64,000 nucleotides of DNA from contig SMMW01000601.1 in the NCBI GenBank assembly GCA_004794655.1, forward strand, positions 682,001-746,000. Direction: 5' to 3'. Source of the DNA: Marisa cornuarietis. Taxonomy: Eukaryota > Mollusca > Gastropoda > Architaenioglossa > Ampullariidae. Positions 12,171-23,560 of this stretch are shown piece by piece. Made by a program: the position numbers and the translations under genes. The notes below the pieces were generated by a model, which searched no databases, was not told the origin of the DNA, and worked only from the letters and a program-made list of their open reading frames with translations. Numbering within the stretch: position 1 is the first letter of the stretch; the number at the start of each line of letters is the position of its first letter.

Positions 12171-15100
12171 TTATAGTTTAGTTTTGTGCCCATCGGCAGC
12201 TTTGTCGTCTTGAAAGCCTGCGTTGTTGAAGGAAAGTCCTATACTGACGTCGCTCACTCCGTTGGAAGCGTTGTTGTGGTGGTTGGTGTAGGTGTCTGGC
12301 ACATCAGGTAGTTCGTGTAGCTGTGTCCCCGGCGCTTCTTGACAGTAGCGAGAGAGGGTGCGGTTCTCCACCAGCAGTGGCCCCCACGCCGGCAGCGGCT
12401 GGTTCAAACGTCGCAGTAGCTGCACATGAGAAAAGAGTGATGTGATCTTGACAATGAACTTGCACGACTGCAACAACTCCTTTTGAAAGTTAAACCTTTG
12501 CCCTTTCAAGTATAATTTTACAATACTGAAAACCTTACCTTCAATCTGTAATTAAAAATAGAAACAATATATATATATATATCGGTATAAACAGAATGAA
12601 AACATTACGATAGATTAGGATTTCGATAACTTTATAAGTACCTCGAAAGGATTCCCAGGTCACGTGATATAAGGATGACATAAACGAGTCATTACCACTG
12701 GAAAGTAGTTCTTTGGCCTAACGGTCGTTGGGTAATGATGTCTTAAAGATCATCAGTTAGGAGACGTTTTGCCATTTATTCCGTTTTTCTCTCCCTTGTT
12801 ATACAATCTGTCTTGTGCTCCCTTATATTATAGCTCCATTATAGCTTACAGTTCACCATGCAAACAAAGAGATAAAACTCGTGACGCCATGTTTGTCCAC
12901 AGATACGCCTAATTAACAGTCCCAGCTGTGCCATTGGCTGAAGTCGTGAAGACTTCAATGTATACACGAGCATTACTGACCTCTTTCTGTACATGGCGAT
13001 GTTTGTAGGCTTCTATTTCAAGAACGGAATTGGGTATTCACCCAGATTTAGAGAAATGGTGATTTGCACTTTGCTTTACTCAGCCCTTAGGAAAACAAAA
13101 TGCCTCACCCTTTGAGACCGGTAATGTTTTCACCTACCTCGAAGCCACCCTTGTAGCAATAACTTCCGAGAAACCAGAGAGGCGTCCACATCATAATGAA
13201 GGCGACAGTCAGCCATCCAAGAGCCTCGGCCCATTCCGGGTAAGCAGGACCCGTGATCGGCTGATAGTCGACGGAGTCGAACACAATGATGGCCTTTGAC
13301 GTGAAAAGAAGTGCAGGTGTGTGTGCGTGCGTGTGGGTGGGTGGGTGGGTGGTTTGATTAGTACACATCAGAAGTGAAAAAAATTAAAGACGGTGTAGGA
13401 TCAAGAAAAGTAATCAAAAACGTTCTCAACATTTTGCTTTGTACAATTCATTCAAAACAAATTCTGTGCAAAAAGGAATGTGAAATCTTAAGGCTCTTCT
13501 TAACAGGACATATATAAGGAACGTGTGACTATGGCTATTTTTCATGTGACCATCATGAACAGATCTGTAGTCAACTATTCAGCAAGATATGTTCGGTTAA
13601 GAAAGCCATCTAAGAGAGAAAAGGGGCGTTAATCAGGCCAGTGCTGCTACATTGACGAAGGAAAGTCGTCTTACCAATATAAGTCCAGGGGCAACAATCA
13701 GCCACGTCCAGCTGAAGTAGCAGTAGTAGATCTTCCTGGCGACAGAGTTGTCTCCCACCATCATCATAATGTCCTCACTCAGCCGTCCAAATCCTGGCCG
13801 TTGCGATACAACGTGAAAACAGCATATCAACTCTTCAGCATGATTCAAGATGTTTCAATCTTCAAGCAGGTATGATCGCGGGCTTTTCAAGGCCAGATCA
13901 TAATAGAATCAAAAACGTGTACACCGTTTTGTTAAAATAAAATACTGCATTTTCACTACTGATGACGAATATCATGTAAGGCAGGTCATCGTACTAGTGC
14001 AGTAAAGACCAATCACTCATGTAAACCTGATGGAGATTTTAAATTTTTTATTTACTGTATATCCAGAGAATATAAACTTGCATGCTTTTTTTCTTACCGT
14101 AAGTCCAGGTAATATTTACAAACTTACAAGTGAGTTTCCTTACCGTAGACCCAAACAATGACGATAAACTCGAGCAGACCGACAAGGAGCAGCGGAAAAC
14201 CCACGAATATATCCATCAAATCCAGAATGTAGGTCCCACCCTGTTAAAAATAACAAAACCATGGAAATAATTATTATTGGGTAGCAAAATGCCCCTCTGC
14301 TTATGACATTAGCATTTGGGAATGATCATTCAGCCATGTGCTGACTTCATGTGCTTTCATGAAGACATCATCAAGCTTAACTGCACAACGCAGACTTTTA
14401 CCTGCGTAACACAAATTTACCTGAGTACCACAAATGTTACTAGCATTACCTGTGTAACACTATTGCTACCTGCATTACTTAGGTACCACTGTTGTTGCTA
14501 GCATTACCTCTGTTGTCTGCGGAAGACCAAGGAGAAATCCGAGAGCACAGATGCTCAACCGAAAGATGATGGCACGACGATTTCCACGAAAACACTTGTA
14601 CTCATCCTGCAGGGCTGTCAGAAGGGTCTCAACACTGGGCACCTGTCACAGCATTGACAGGAAACATTCAGCTTTAAAAGTGTTATACAAAAAATTCAAA
14701 CTAACTTCAGTATCTAATTCAATAGATATCTGAATTTTTTTTCATTATACATTGTCGTTATTTAATGGAAGTTCGTGATTAACTAATTTTTGTCTTGTCT
14801 TTTTGTCTTGATCTCAATGTCTATCTCGTCATGTCTCTTTTTAAGTAGTAGAGAATGGGGGTGGGGGGGTTGCTGGTGAATGAACCTTGGTGGAAAGATG
14901 ACTGAAGACAGAACAGCAAGGACCTATCGGTAAAGTTTTTTTTTTACTGTATTATGCGATGAAACAACTATAAATACATATATTAAACAATACATCAATC
15001 CATACGCAGTTTTAAGAAATCATGATTGCCTTCATATTTAAATGTGTATGGAAAGGTAGAACGTATTTGTTTATCATTTACAAATTGGTCGTGTCCACAC

Positions 15101-17886
15101 GCATCAGAAGACTATGGTATCCCAGGTGACTTAATGCTAAACGCCCTACCTGCGTGCCCATGCCGAGGCAGATCATCATGACGAAAAAGAGGACCGACCA
15201 TAGCTGTGGGAGCGGCATCTGGGCCAGGGCTTCTGGATAGGCAACGAACACAAGCCCTGTACCTGAAACAATGATACAGAGAGTAGAGAGCACTTACTTA
15301 CTTAACTTAATTTTTAATCGCGTAATTGGCCGAAAAGGAAAAAGAAAAAAATTAAAAACAAAGAAACAAGAACGATAAGAAAGAGAAAAATGAAAGAAGA
15401 AAAAGTAAAGTAAAAGTAAAGAGAAAAGAAGGAAGAAAAAATAAAAAAGGAAAAAGAAAACAAAGAAAGAAAGAAAAGAAAGGGATTGCTAACAACCTTC
15501 CGTTGTGACCGCCGACACGGAGACGTTCTTGGCCCGTGCCATGTATCCCAGGACAGAGAAGATGGCAAAGCCCGCATAGAAACTAGTTAGACAGTTGATG
15601 ATTGGAATCATGATGGAATCCCTGCATGGCGGAAAACAGCGACACACCAATAAAAATTTGACTACCATTTATATCTACACACTACAGCTATGCTTTCTCT
15701 TTCCTTTTTCTAATTTTATGCGAAAAATATTCTCTAATACACTCTGATATTCTGACCCTTAGTAAAGTATAGACATAGACAGTCCATGAACATTTGATGT
15801 AGAATTAACTCTGTTGTTTTTCAATGTTTCTTGACATTCTCTTAATTGCTGTCGATGTTTTTAATTCATTCAAAGAAAAGGGATAGAAGCACTTTTGAAA
15901 TATAACTAATCCGATTCTTTTCTTGTAGGAAGTTCTAAACTTAGTACACGATACTACCTCCTAAAATGTGAGTAATTAACCCCCTTCCGTTCTGGAGATA
16001 CTAACACACAAACATCTCCATGTACAGACAGGTCAATTCTGATGACATAAGGGATGTAGATAGCTTAAGTCAATGCTACAGTCAATGGACGAGCTTAATT
16101 CAAGACTACACCTAATGGGAAAACTTGTACCGAATGTTAATTAGGTGTATCATTGTACGATCATCACGGCGTACCCTTATTTTGTCCATGATAATGTTTT
16201 ATGCTTGTGTCTCAAGAACAAATGGAGTTTATTTATAGCAAAATATGAAAAGTACTTTTGTAGTGAGCTAAATCCTACCATGATTAGAAAGTTTTTTTCT
16301 AACGGGACTTTCCCTTTCATAGTAAGTGTGTGGTTAAAATGCAAGAGTTTGTCCCCACCTTAATGAGTTATTCTTGAAGCGATTATAGCTGGACATGGCG
16401 GTCAAGCTGCCTGTGCTGGTGCTGAGAGAAAAGAAAATTTGCGAGGCGGCGTCCAGCCACACCTGTCGTCAAGCGGAAAGACCGGAGAAAATTAGGATGT
16501 CTGACAAAATCGCATTGTCAGTAGATGTTTAAGCTTTCATGGACATTTAATTCCAGGCGTTAGCCTATTCTTAGGCTCACAAACCTGTACATAATTTGAG
16601 AGTAAATCGAGCCATTTTAGGTTCTCAAGAGGGCATATTCAAGACTCCAGTCTGTACAGCTGGATGTTAATTTTGTAATTGTAACTGTTCTCCCTACCCT
16701 CCACGTTCTTCCGGCAAGCACTCGTGGTTGATTACACCTCGACATTCTCCCACTGAATTATTTCTCGTACACGTACCCTGGATTCAGTCAGCTTGCTGAG
16801 ATCAGGTTTCAGGTAAAAGTCGATTCCATCTTGAGCACCCTCCAAAGTGACCCCCCGAACGAGCAGCGCTGTCAGCAGAACGTAGGGAAACAAGGCAAAG
16901 AAGTAGGCCACCTGCAAAAGGCACGCACGTGCTTGACGATGGTCTTATCGGAATCCCTCTATTGTTGCATCTTACAAAAACGTTTCGACAGAAACACATC
17001 TTAACTCTTTAGAGTTTAAAAAACTGTTTTAACCGAGCTTCACTGGCCGAAAAACATCTGTTCAGTGACTGAACAAGGAACTATTAAATGTAAAACGTAA
17101 GAAGACTCAGGTTAGTAATGACGTTTTTATAAACTTAATTTTGCTGTTTCGTATATACTCAGCCTCGGAAGGAAAACAATGAGGAGTTTTTAGTCATCAT
17201 TCACAGTCAGAAATACCGCTTGGTTTGCCCATATTCTTCCTGAACGCTTGATGTCTCTAGAAAAGGACATTACATGTCACCACGTCAGTGACAACGGCAC
17301 TATTGCGGTTTTGCTGACCTTTCCCACCGTCTTGACCCCTTTGATGAGGGAGAGGGCGATGATGATCCAGGCGGCAAGGTTACACAACGTCACGTCCCAC
17401 TTGACGCCGCCAGGTTCTGCAATGCTGCTGGTCTTCGAGAGGACGTAGTTACTGAAACAGTCAGGATAGTCACGTTACTGAAACAGCCTAGCTACGTTAA
17501 CGGACTTGATAAGTTTGTAAAACAAACTTCCTCATTTGCTGAAGCAGGCAATGCTGATAAGCTTCTAAAACTGACAGGCTTCCTGAATTACCGAAACAGG
17601 AAAATTTGCCAAATTGATAAAACGGGTACGTTTGTTAAGCTATTGAGACAGACAAGCTAGGAAACATACGGACATCACGGATGAGCGGTTATGTGATAAG
17701 TGTATAAGTTTCAAGCTCAAGAATCTGATCTCACACCTAATGATATAAACTCGCCACTTTGCTTACTTGTAGTATTCTTCACTTGCGCTTTTTTGGTTGT
17801 CAGGTGTCACCACAATTCCCGCTAAAAAACAAACAAACAATATAAACAACAATTAGTACATTATTATACTCGCATGCATTCGTGCA

Positions 17887-17954
<68 letters not shown>

Positions 17955-18824
17955 TAAGCACTTTCTCACTCAATCTTACATGCACATGCGTCAGACACAG
18001 ATCAGAATCCGGATGCGTCTACAAATGACTGCAAAGAAGAAAGTTGTATAGTACTGCAGTTGAGGCCGGTCGAGTTGTACCATCGGAGTGGGTCGAGATC
18101 AGTCCCGTTCTCGCTGCCCGTGCGGCAGTAGCAGGTGTTCCAGTCTCGCCCACACGCTGTCCACGGCAAGGTCTCCTGCATCGATGCGAACAGGAAGAAG
18201 ATTGACTGAGCCACTATAATGTTGTAGTAGATGGACATGATGGACACCAGGACCATCATGGTATAGCCCAGACCTAGGATATAACACAATCAAATAATAC
18301 ATATTAAATATCAGTGAAACCATAGTAAGCAATATATGTATAACCCTGTGTCTTCATCGGCGACTTAAGAATTAATTAATTTGCATTCAAGAAAATGATG
18401 AATATGACATAACGAAAGAAAAACAAACAAAAACGTGCATAAAATAAAAAACCAGACTTCTTTTTTTAAGACCTATTTAGCAGTAAGAATATTACATACT
18501 TAAACATCATTGCACCCTTCACTTAGCTAAAAAAAAAAGTAAGACCTAATTATGTCATTCGCTTTTTACCTTTGAATAGTGGGTTGATCGTCCAGATAGC
18601 AAGTGGACCTAAACTGGCAAACTGACCGAATGAGATCTCCAGACAAAAGAGCGGTATTCCCATGAAAAAGAGGCTGATACAGTAGGGAATAAGAAATGCA
18701 CCTGAGGGCAGACAATGAATAATCTGTGAATGAGTTTTTTTTTTTTAACAGTAGCAGCCCTTCAATAAGGAAATTGAATCATTTATGACTATACAAATCA
18801 ACAGATAGAAACATGACTGTACCT

Positions 18825-18855
<31 letters not shown>

Positions 18856-19116
18856 TGATGTTATGATAATGATAATGATAATGATAATGATAATGATAAT
18901 ACATGTACTTTTGGAATTGTATAGCGCTCTTCCACAGCATTAGGGTTTTGATCTCAGCCATTATCGAGTACATAAATATGAACGATAATACGTATATAGA
19001 GACAGAGAAAGAGGCAGGAAAACAGTGTGTTCGTTTAATAGTGGTAGTAGACAGACTAGAATATGTGTATGTTGAGTTCTGCCTGCGCGCGTGTGGTGTG
19101 TGCGTACGCGCGCGTG

Positions 19117-19156
<40 letters not shown>

Positions 19157-19379
19157 CTGTCCCATATTTTTAAAGAGTTGAGGACATTATTTCACAATAA
19201 GAAATCCAATCTTCATAACTGTAAACATAAGAGATCTACTGTACTTGCTTACCTCCGCCATTTTTGTAACACAGGTAAGGAAAGCGCCAGACGTTTCCCA
19301 AACCCACGGCGAAGCCGATGCACGTGATTATAAACTCCAGGTGATGACCCCATCCTCCTCTCGAGGCTTGTTCGCCACC
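12171..19379 (-). CDS. SLC6-family Na+/Cl--dependent neurotransmitter transporter, glycine-transporter-like; 14 exons, N-terminal tail exon missing
   Basis: Exons in reading order on the minus strand: 19379-19253, 18701-18570, 18273-18055, 17821-17767, 17451-17319, 16911-16777, 16462-16359, 15621-15497, 15262-15150, 14642-14508, 14240-14144, 13793-13675, 13293-13138, 12419-12171 (stop). Every junction keeps phase, giving 633 codons including the stop. TM1 carries the hallmark [15 protein letters not shown] and [10 protein letters not shown]. Then come [15 protein letters not shown], a large glycosylated loop with two cysteines ([13 protein letters not shown]), and TM6 ([13 protein letters not shown]). 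Later motifs are [19 protein letters not shown] and [11 protein letters not shown]. The C-terminus ends Thr-Lys-Leu, a possible class I PDZ ligand. The wording around TM1-TM3 and [17 protein letters not shown] resembles GlyT1/GlyT2 more than GABA or monoamine carriers. It should move a small amino acid into cells with Na+ and Cl-; the substrate is inferred. The donor at 18055 (TGCA, then GTACTA) and the one at 15497 (GAAG, then GTTGTT) are weak. The N-terminal exon and promoter, to the right of 19379, were not found. Confidence 0.9.
14397..14510. repeat. Degenerate tandem repeat spanning a splice donor of the SLC6 gene
   Basis: On the minus strand, sequences like CAGGTAATGCTAGTAACA recur at about 20-30 base spacing from the true donor of the exon ending at 14508 through roughly 110 bases of intron. 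Each unit repeats a donor-like AGGTAA/AGGTAG. Confidence 0.6.
15331..15485. repeat. 150-bp homopurine (plus) / polypyrimidine (transcript) tract
   Basis: The plus strand is nearly pure A/G for about 150 bases. In the minus-strand transcript this is a U-rich pyrimidine tract beginning roughly a dozen bases after the weak donor of the SLC6 exon ending at 15497. Confidence 0.85.
17896..17950. repeat. (CA)n microsatellite in an SLC6 intron
   Basis: A short CT run passes into about 27 CA units. It lies between the exons 18273-18055 and 17821-17767. Confidence 0.95.
18823..18900. repeat. (TAA)n and (TGATAA)n microsatellite in an SLC6 intron
   Basis: About nine TAA/AAT units followed by about six hexamers of GATAAT, in the intron between 19253 and 18701. 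A GT run at about 19118-19150 lies in the same intron. Confidence 0.9.
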
Positions 19380-19816
19380 CTTAGGAGAAAAAAGGTTACA
19401 AGTAAAAAAAAATAAATAAATAAAATTAAAACATGAAACTGAAAAGTTACGGTAAATATTTGGAAACAACTCCATCTCCAAAACGTTTGCTGGACCAGGA
19501 AAATGTGTTTTGAAAAAGATCTTTTTATCTTTTTCATCCTCTCCATTGTGTTTTATTTGTTTCATAAGATCCTGCTTTGGAAAAAACCCTAGCAGTCATA
19601 TGCCAGCTGTACCCTACTTTCTTACCGTATTAAACACTATTTATATTTTTTACCTTTAAAAATCCATATCTGCAGTAAGATCTGCGTTTCTTTTCAGTGT
19701 GTCAGAAGCAATTATTTTGATGATTAGGCAGCTTTCGCAGTTTTCGATGTTATCTATTCATGCTATTCATGCATCTTTGTGTGACAACTGGCAACTGTTG
19801 AATAAGAGTGGAAGAG

Positions 19817-19979
19817 AGGAAATTCGTGTTTTACGCCTAGCCAGCAGCAAAGGCTAAATCACGACAAGGCAATCTGCCCTGTAAACAGATCCCACATGCA
19901 GAGAAAGAACAGATGGCCCGAGACGAAAGCTGAACCCAGCACAGCCAGCCTTTACTGTATTGGTGACAGGTGCTTACCT
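19817..19979 (-). mobile_element. SINE family 1 copy
   Basis: The sequence runs from TTTTACGCC through CCCTGTAAACAGATCCCACATGCAGAG to TGTATTGGTGACAGGTGC and aligns by eye with the copies at 9514 and 31900 (minus orientation). A short repeat, GTGGAAGA, is present at both flanks (about 19809 and 19980) and may be the target duplication. Confidence 0.75.
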
Positions 19980-20177
19980 GTGGAAGAAAAAGAATGAAGG
20001 AGGAGAAAAAGAAGAGCAACGACTACAAAAAAACCACACCCTTAACTGCACAACTAGTAAACAAACAATTATTTTATAAACATGTTGATTATCTCGAAAG
20101 AGGACCAGCCAGTCTTGTGAAAAAAATCATATTTCAGCCAAGGAATCTTGGTACACTGACTCTAATGTGCTTCTGAA

Positions 20178-20264
20178 GTAAACAGATCCCACATGCAGAG
20201 AAAGAAGAGAGGGCTCGAGACGAAAGCTGAACCCAGGACAGCCAGCCTTCACGGTATTGGTGAT
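20178..20264 (-). mobile_element. SINE family 1 fragment
   Basis: Only the central part is present (GTAAACAGATCCCACATGCAG to ACGGTATTGGTGAT). It is about 200 bases from the previous copy and highly similar to it over this stretch, so it could be a separate insertion or a local duplication. Confidence 0.65.
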
Positions 20265-21172
20265 ATAAAATGAAGAAAATATAAATGAAGAACGAGAAAG
20301 AGAACGAGGGGAAAAAAGAGTAACCGCAACAACAAACATTAAATTAAGATTTTAATGAAAAATGCAGTGAATAAAGTAATAGTGTAAACCTGTGATATAT
20401 ACTAATGCTTTTCTGCTATTCTGATGCAAAAGATGCATGTCAAAACAATCAAATTCTGTGACAGCATAAAGATGTTTTAAATACTGCCTGAGATTCTCTT
20501 CTCAGTTACGATGCCTGCGTCCAAACGATTTGTATCTATTGCCAAAAGTGAAGATTGGTTTTATAAGCCCGACGTTGCTTTAAGACAAGCTATAGCGACA
20601 AAAACGCAATTCACATTCTCTTTGATAGCTTACTCCCTACTACGCCTTTAAAAGAAAAAAAACCCATTGTGTAGTAAGGTGACTATCAGATTATGTTTAT
20701 CGGTTTCGTGACGCAGTTTTCAAAGCCCCAAAATCCCGTTAAAGAAAATCTGCAGTTTATCCCTTTAAAGTTATGAGGCCCACATTTTACTTTTTTGTTT
20801 TAAAGGCAATAGCTGAAAGAGATTCCTTCTGTAAAAAATTTATTCTGCTTACGAATTCAACGCTCCATATTATTTTTAATATCATTTGTGAGAAAAAATG
20901 ACAGAAAAACAGAAGCTAGTCATACGGTCCACTAGTGGATGGATAGATCAATGAATATGCATGCATCTGTGTACGTAATGTTTCTATTTGACTTCTTTCT
21001 TTTTCTCCAATTTATCCTTTATCCTTTAAAAGGAAAAGGTGAAGAATGTTCGACTTTGACAATCGCATCGTATGCAATGAGATCTGCTGACACTGTAGTC
21101 AACACTTCCCGGGGAAACCTTGGTCACTTTGATTGCTACGTTGACGAGGGCTTGTGACCCCCGATAGCGTTA

Positions 21173-21204
<32 letters not shown>

Positions 21205-22479
21205 TTGTACACTTGATCCGAAAGTGCGAGAAAGGAACGGGTTGGTTTTGTGGCTAGGTCACGTCTGTGACTAAATGTTTCACAACCTGTTGCCTATTGG
21301 GTCTTCGTCGTTAACTGACAAGATGAAGAAGAATGTCAGAAGAGCGGAGAGCGATGACAGTTACAAATGTAAGCAGGTTTCCTTCTACACCTTCCCCAAG
21401 CCTAAAAAAAGACAAGAGAAATAAAAGCGAACTGTATTTTTTTAGGGCGATGAGGATGGAAAGAAAGAAGCATGAATACTAAACTGCATTTTTTTTTCTT
21501 TCTATCATACCAAACCATCTTCCCACAGCAGTCGCTGGTCAGTAAAGCACAAGGAACTCCTAATGTGTTTAATAAGAGAGAGAGAGAGAGAATGCATTTT
21601 CTGTTTCACATCATCCCCTCCCTCCTCAAGTCATGAAGAGAATCACGATACACGTCTGCCGTAGCACGTGTTCATCCCCCCATTCTCGTCCTCCCACATA
21701 CTACCGTCTGTACCCAGAAGAAATATCTGTAGGGAATAATGAACAGAAAAATGCAAAATGTTCCAGCCAGGACACATACAGGAGACTAACAGCTTGGTAC
21801 ATGCCCACTGAACAGACAAGAGCTGTGATAACTGATAAGTTCGAGGCTTGCGGTCTTGGCCTGTTCAAGGTACTAACTTGCACTGTGACACTTCAGAATT
21901 ATTTAAACCAATAAGCGTCTTGTCACCGAAGTTTCTAGAAGATATATATTCATGTAGTAAACAGACTGCTTGAGTGTCATACGAATGAACAATTTGCAAT
22001 GGCATGGAGTAGCCTGTCAGAAGAAACTGCTCTTCATGGTGTATGTAAATGAAAAGAAATATCACTCAACGTTTGGAGATTTATTGCAGTATTCACTAAA
22101 AGCCCGGAGATGAAAAAAACCTCGACAATTTGTCACGTTTGAATAAAACGGGAGATACAAAGAAGTGAGACAACGTTGGAGTACGGGACAACCTAAGATT
22201 TTCAAGTCGTTTGGTGATGAGATCAGGGCAGAAACAAATCGGCCCATGTTTTCACCCTCACGGTCAGATTTTGCATTACAAGCACAGTCGAGCAGTTTGG
22301 AGTGCCTATAAAACGTGAGGCAAAACTCCAGGCAAAATAACTCCCAGGGTGTACGATAAGTGTTTTTACACTCTTCATTTTCATTTATTTTATTTCTTAC
22401 AAGATAAGTAGAGGGCATTTTTAGCCATAACATCAGGTAAGACATACATCACACAAGAGCTATCTCATATAACAATTGG

Positions 22480-23560
22480 TGACAATATGGCAAAATATAT
22501 AGATAAATTCATGATATATATATAGAAATAACTTAAGCAGCGATAATGCAATTCGAATAAATTTTCTTAAATTAATAAGTATAATTTTAGATTTAGTATT
22601 CACTAGCTGGTGAAATTTAAACACAATTAGATGACAGACAAAATATACAGGAAGCAGCGCTTTCCGAGAAACAGTCAACAAAGGGTGAGCACAAAAAAAC
22701 ATATAATGAAATTCATCACCTATCTCATCTAGATTACACAACGGGTATGTTCTTAAATATTTATGTATATCACTATATTCTAATCGCTGAATAGGAAATT
22801 TATGGCAGCTTAACCTAAATTTTATTCAACAGGATCTAATAGCAGGGGACAAATTTATTAAGTAATTCTTTAAAACAAAATATTTTTTCAACATACTGTC
22901 AGTAATGCACACCTTATTTGTGTACATATCTTGTTTCCATTTTTGAATAAATTGATCCTTTAAGCGTTGCATATTTTTTTAAGTGACAGGGAGAAAAATT
23001 GCAACCAAATTTCCAGATGAAGGAAAGACCTAAGGCATCTAACAATGAATTTACATAACTAAACCAGGATAGCTCACATAGTGATCTATCAAATAGAATT
23101 CCAGAGTTATATTCCATATACAACTTTACCAAAAAAACCAACAACAAAACATTAACCTATATTTTGCAAAAATTGACATAGGAAAAATGCACAGTTCACC
23201 CAGCACCATACATGTTGCTGTGTTAGTTTTAACATTAAACATCATTTTCGAACATCTCATTTGCATCCTATCACAAATATCAAGAGATTCAAAAGCCTAG
23301 ACTTCCCTGCAATACAACAAAATAGGTTTTATACATTTATCAAAGAGGTTAATTTGAGTGTCTAAGGGCAAATCACTTTTTCTACATTATATTGTAATTT
23401 TTAAGGCTTTATTAAATTTATTATTATAATTAAAAACTGTTCCTAGGTACTCATACTCCAATACCACTTTGATTTTTTTTCCATTGAAAGAAAGATGTGG
23501 AACATGTATTTTACGCCGAACATCTTTGGTCTAATATCTCATGAGCACAGATAGCAATGA
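22480..23560 (-). mobile_element. Non-LTR retrotransposon (LINE) 3' fragment, decayed
   Basis: Translating the minus strand gives, in broken frames, the C-terminal part of a LINE reverse-transcriptase protein. It includes an LEYEYLGTVF-like segment near 23430-23460, AFESLDICDRMQMR near 23270-23300, and CNLDEIGDEFHYMFFCAHP near 22680-22735. The last resembles the Cys/His ending common to molluscan CR1/Nimb-like elements. Several stops and frame changes show it is dead. The RT catalytic core is missing, so this is a 5'-truncated copy, as usual for LINEs. The exact clade cannot be fixed by eye. Confidence 0.7.

Larger units (their letters stand above)
19380..22479. other. Upstream of the recognised SLC6 exons; SINE fragments, no further exon seen
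   Basis: This must contain, or lie before, the exon(s) encoding the cytoplasmic N-terminus of the transporter, which is poorly conserved and could not be picked out. Two SINE family 1 copies (about 19817-19979 and 20178-20264) and a TC/AC microsatellite (about 21173-21204) are present. Confidence 0.45.

Noticed and set aside
19837..20019. 60-codon minus-strand frame, similar to a plus-strand frame at 31828-32067
   Set aside because: Both are translations of SINE family 1; the similarity reflects the repeat, not a gene family.
22062..22445. 127-codon minus-strand open frame next to the LINE fragment
   Set aside because: No motif matches; it lies past the recognisable LINE C-terminus and looks like non-coding sequence by chance open.
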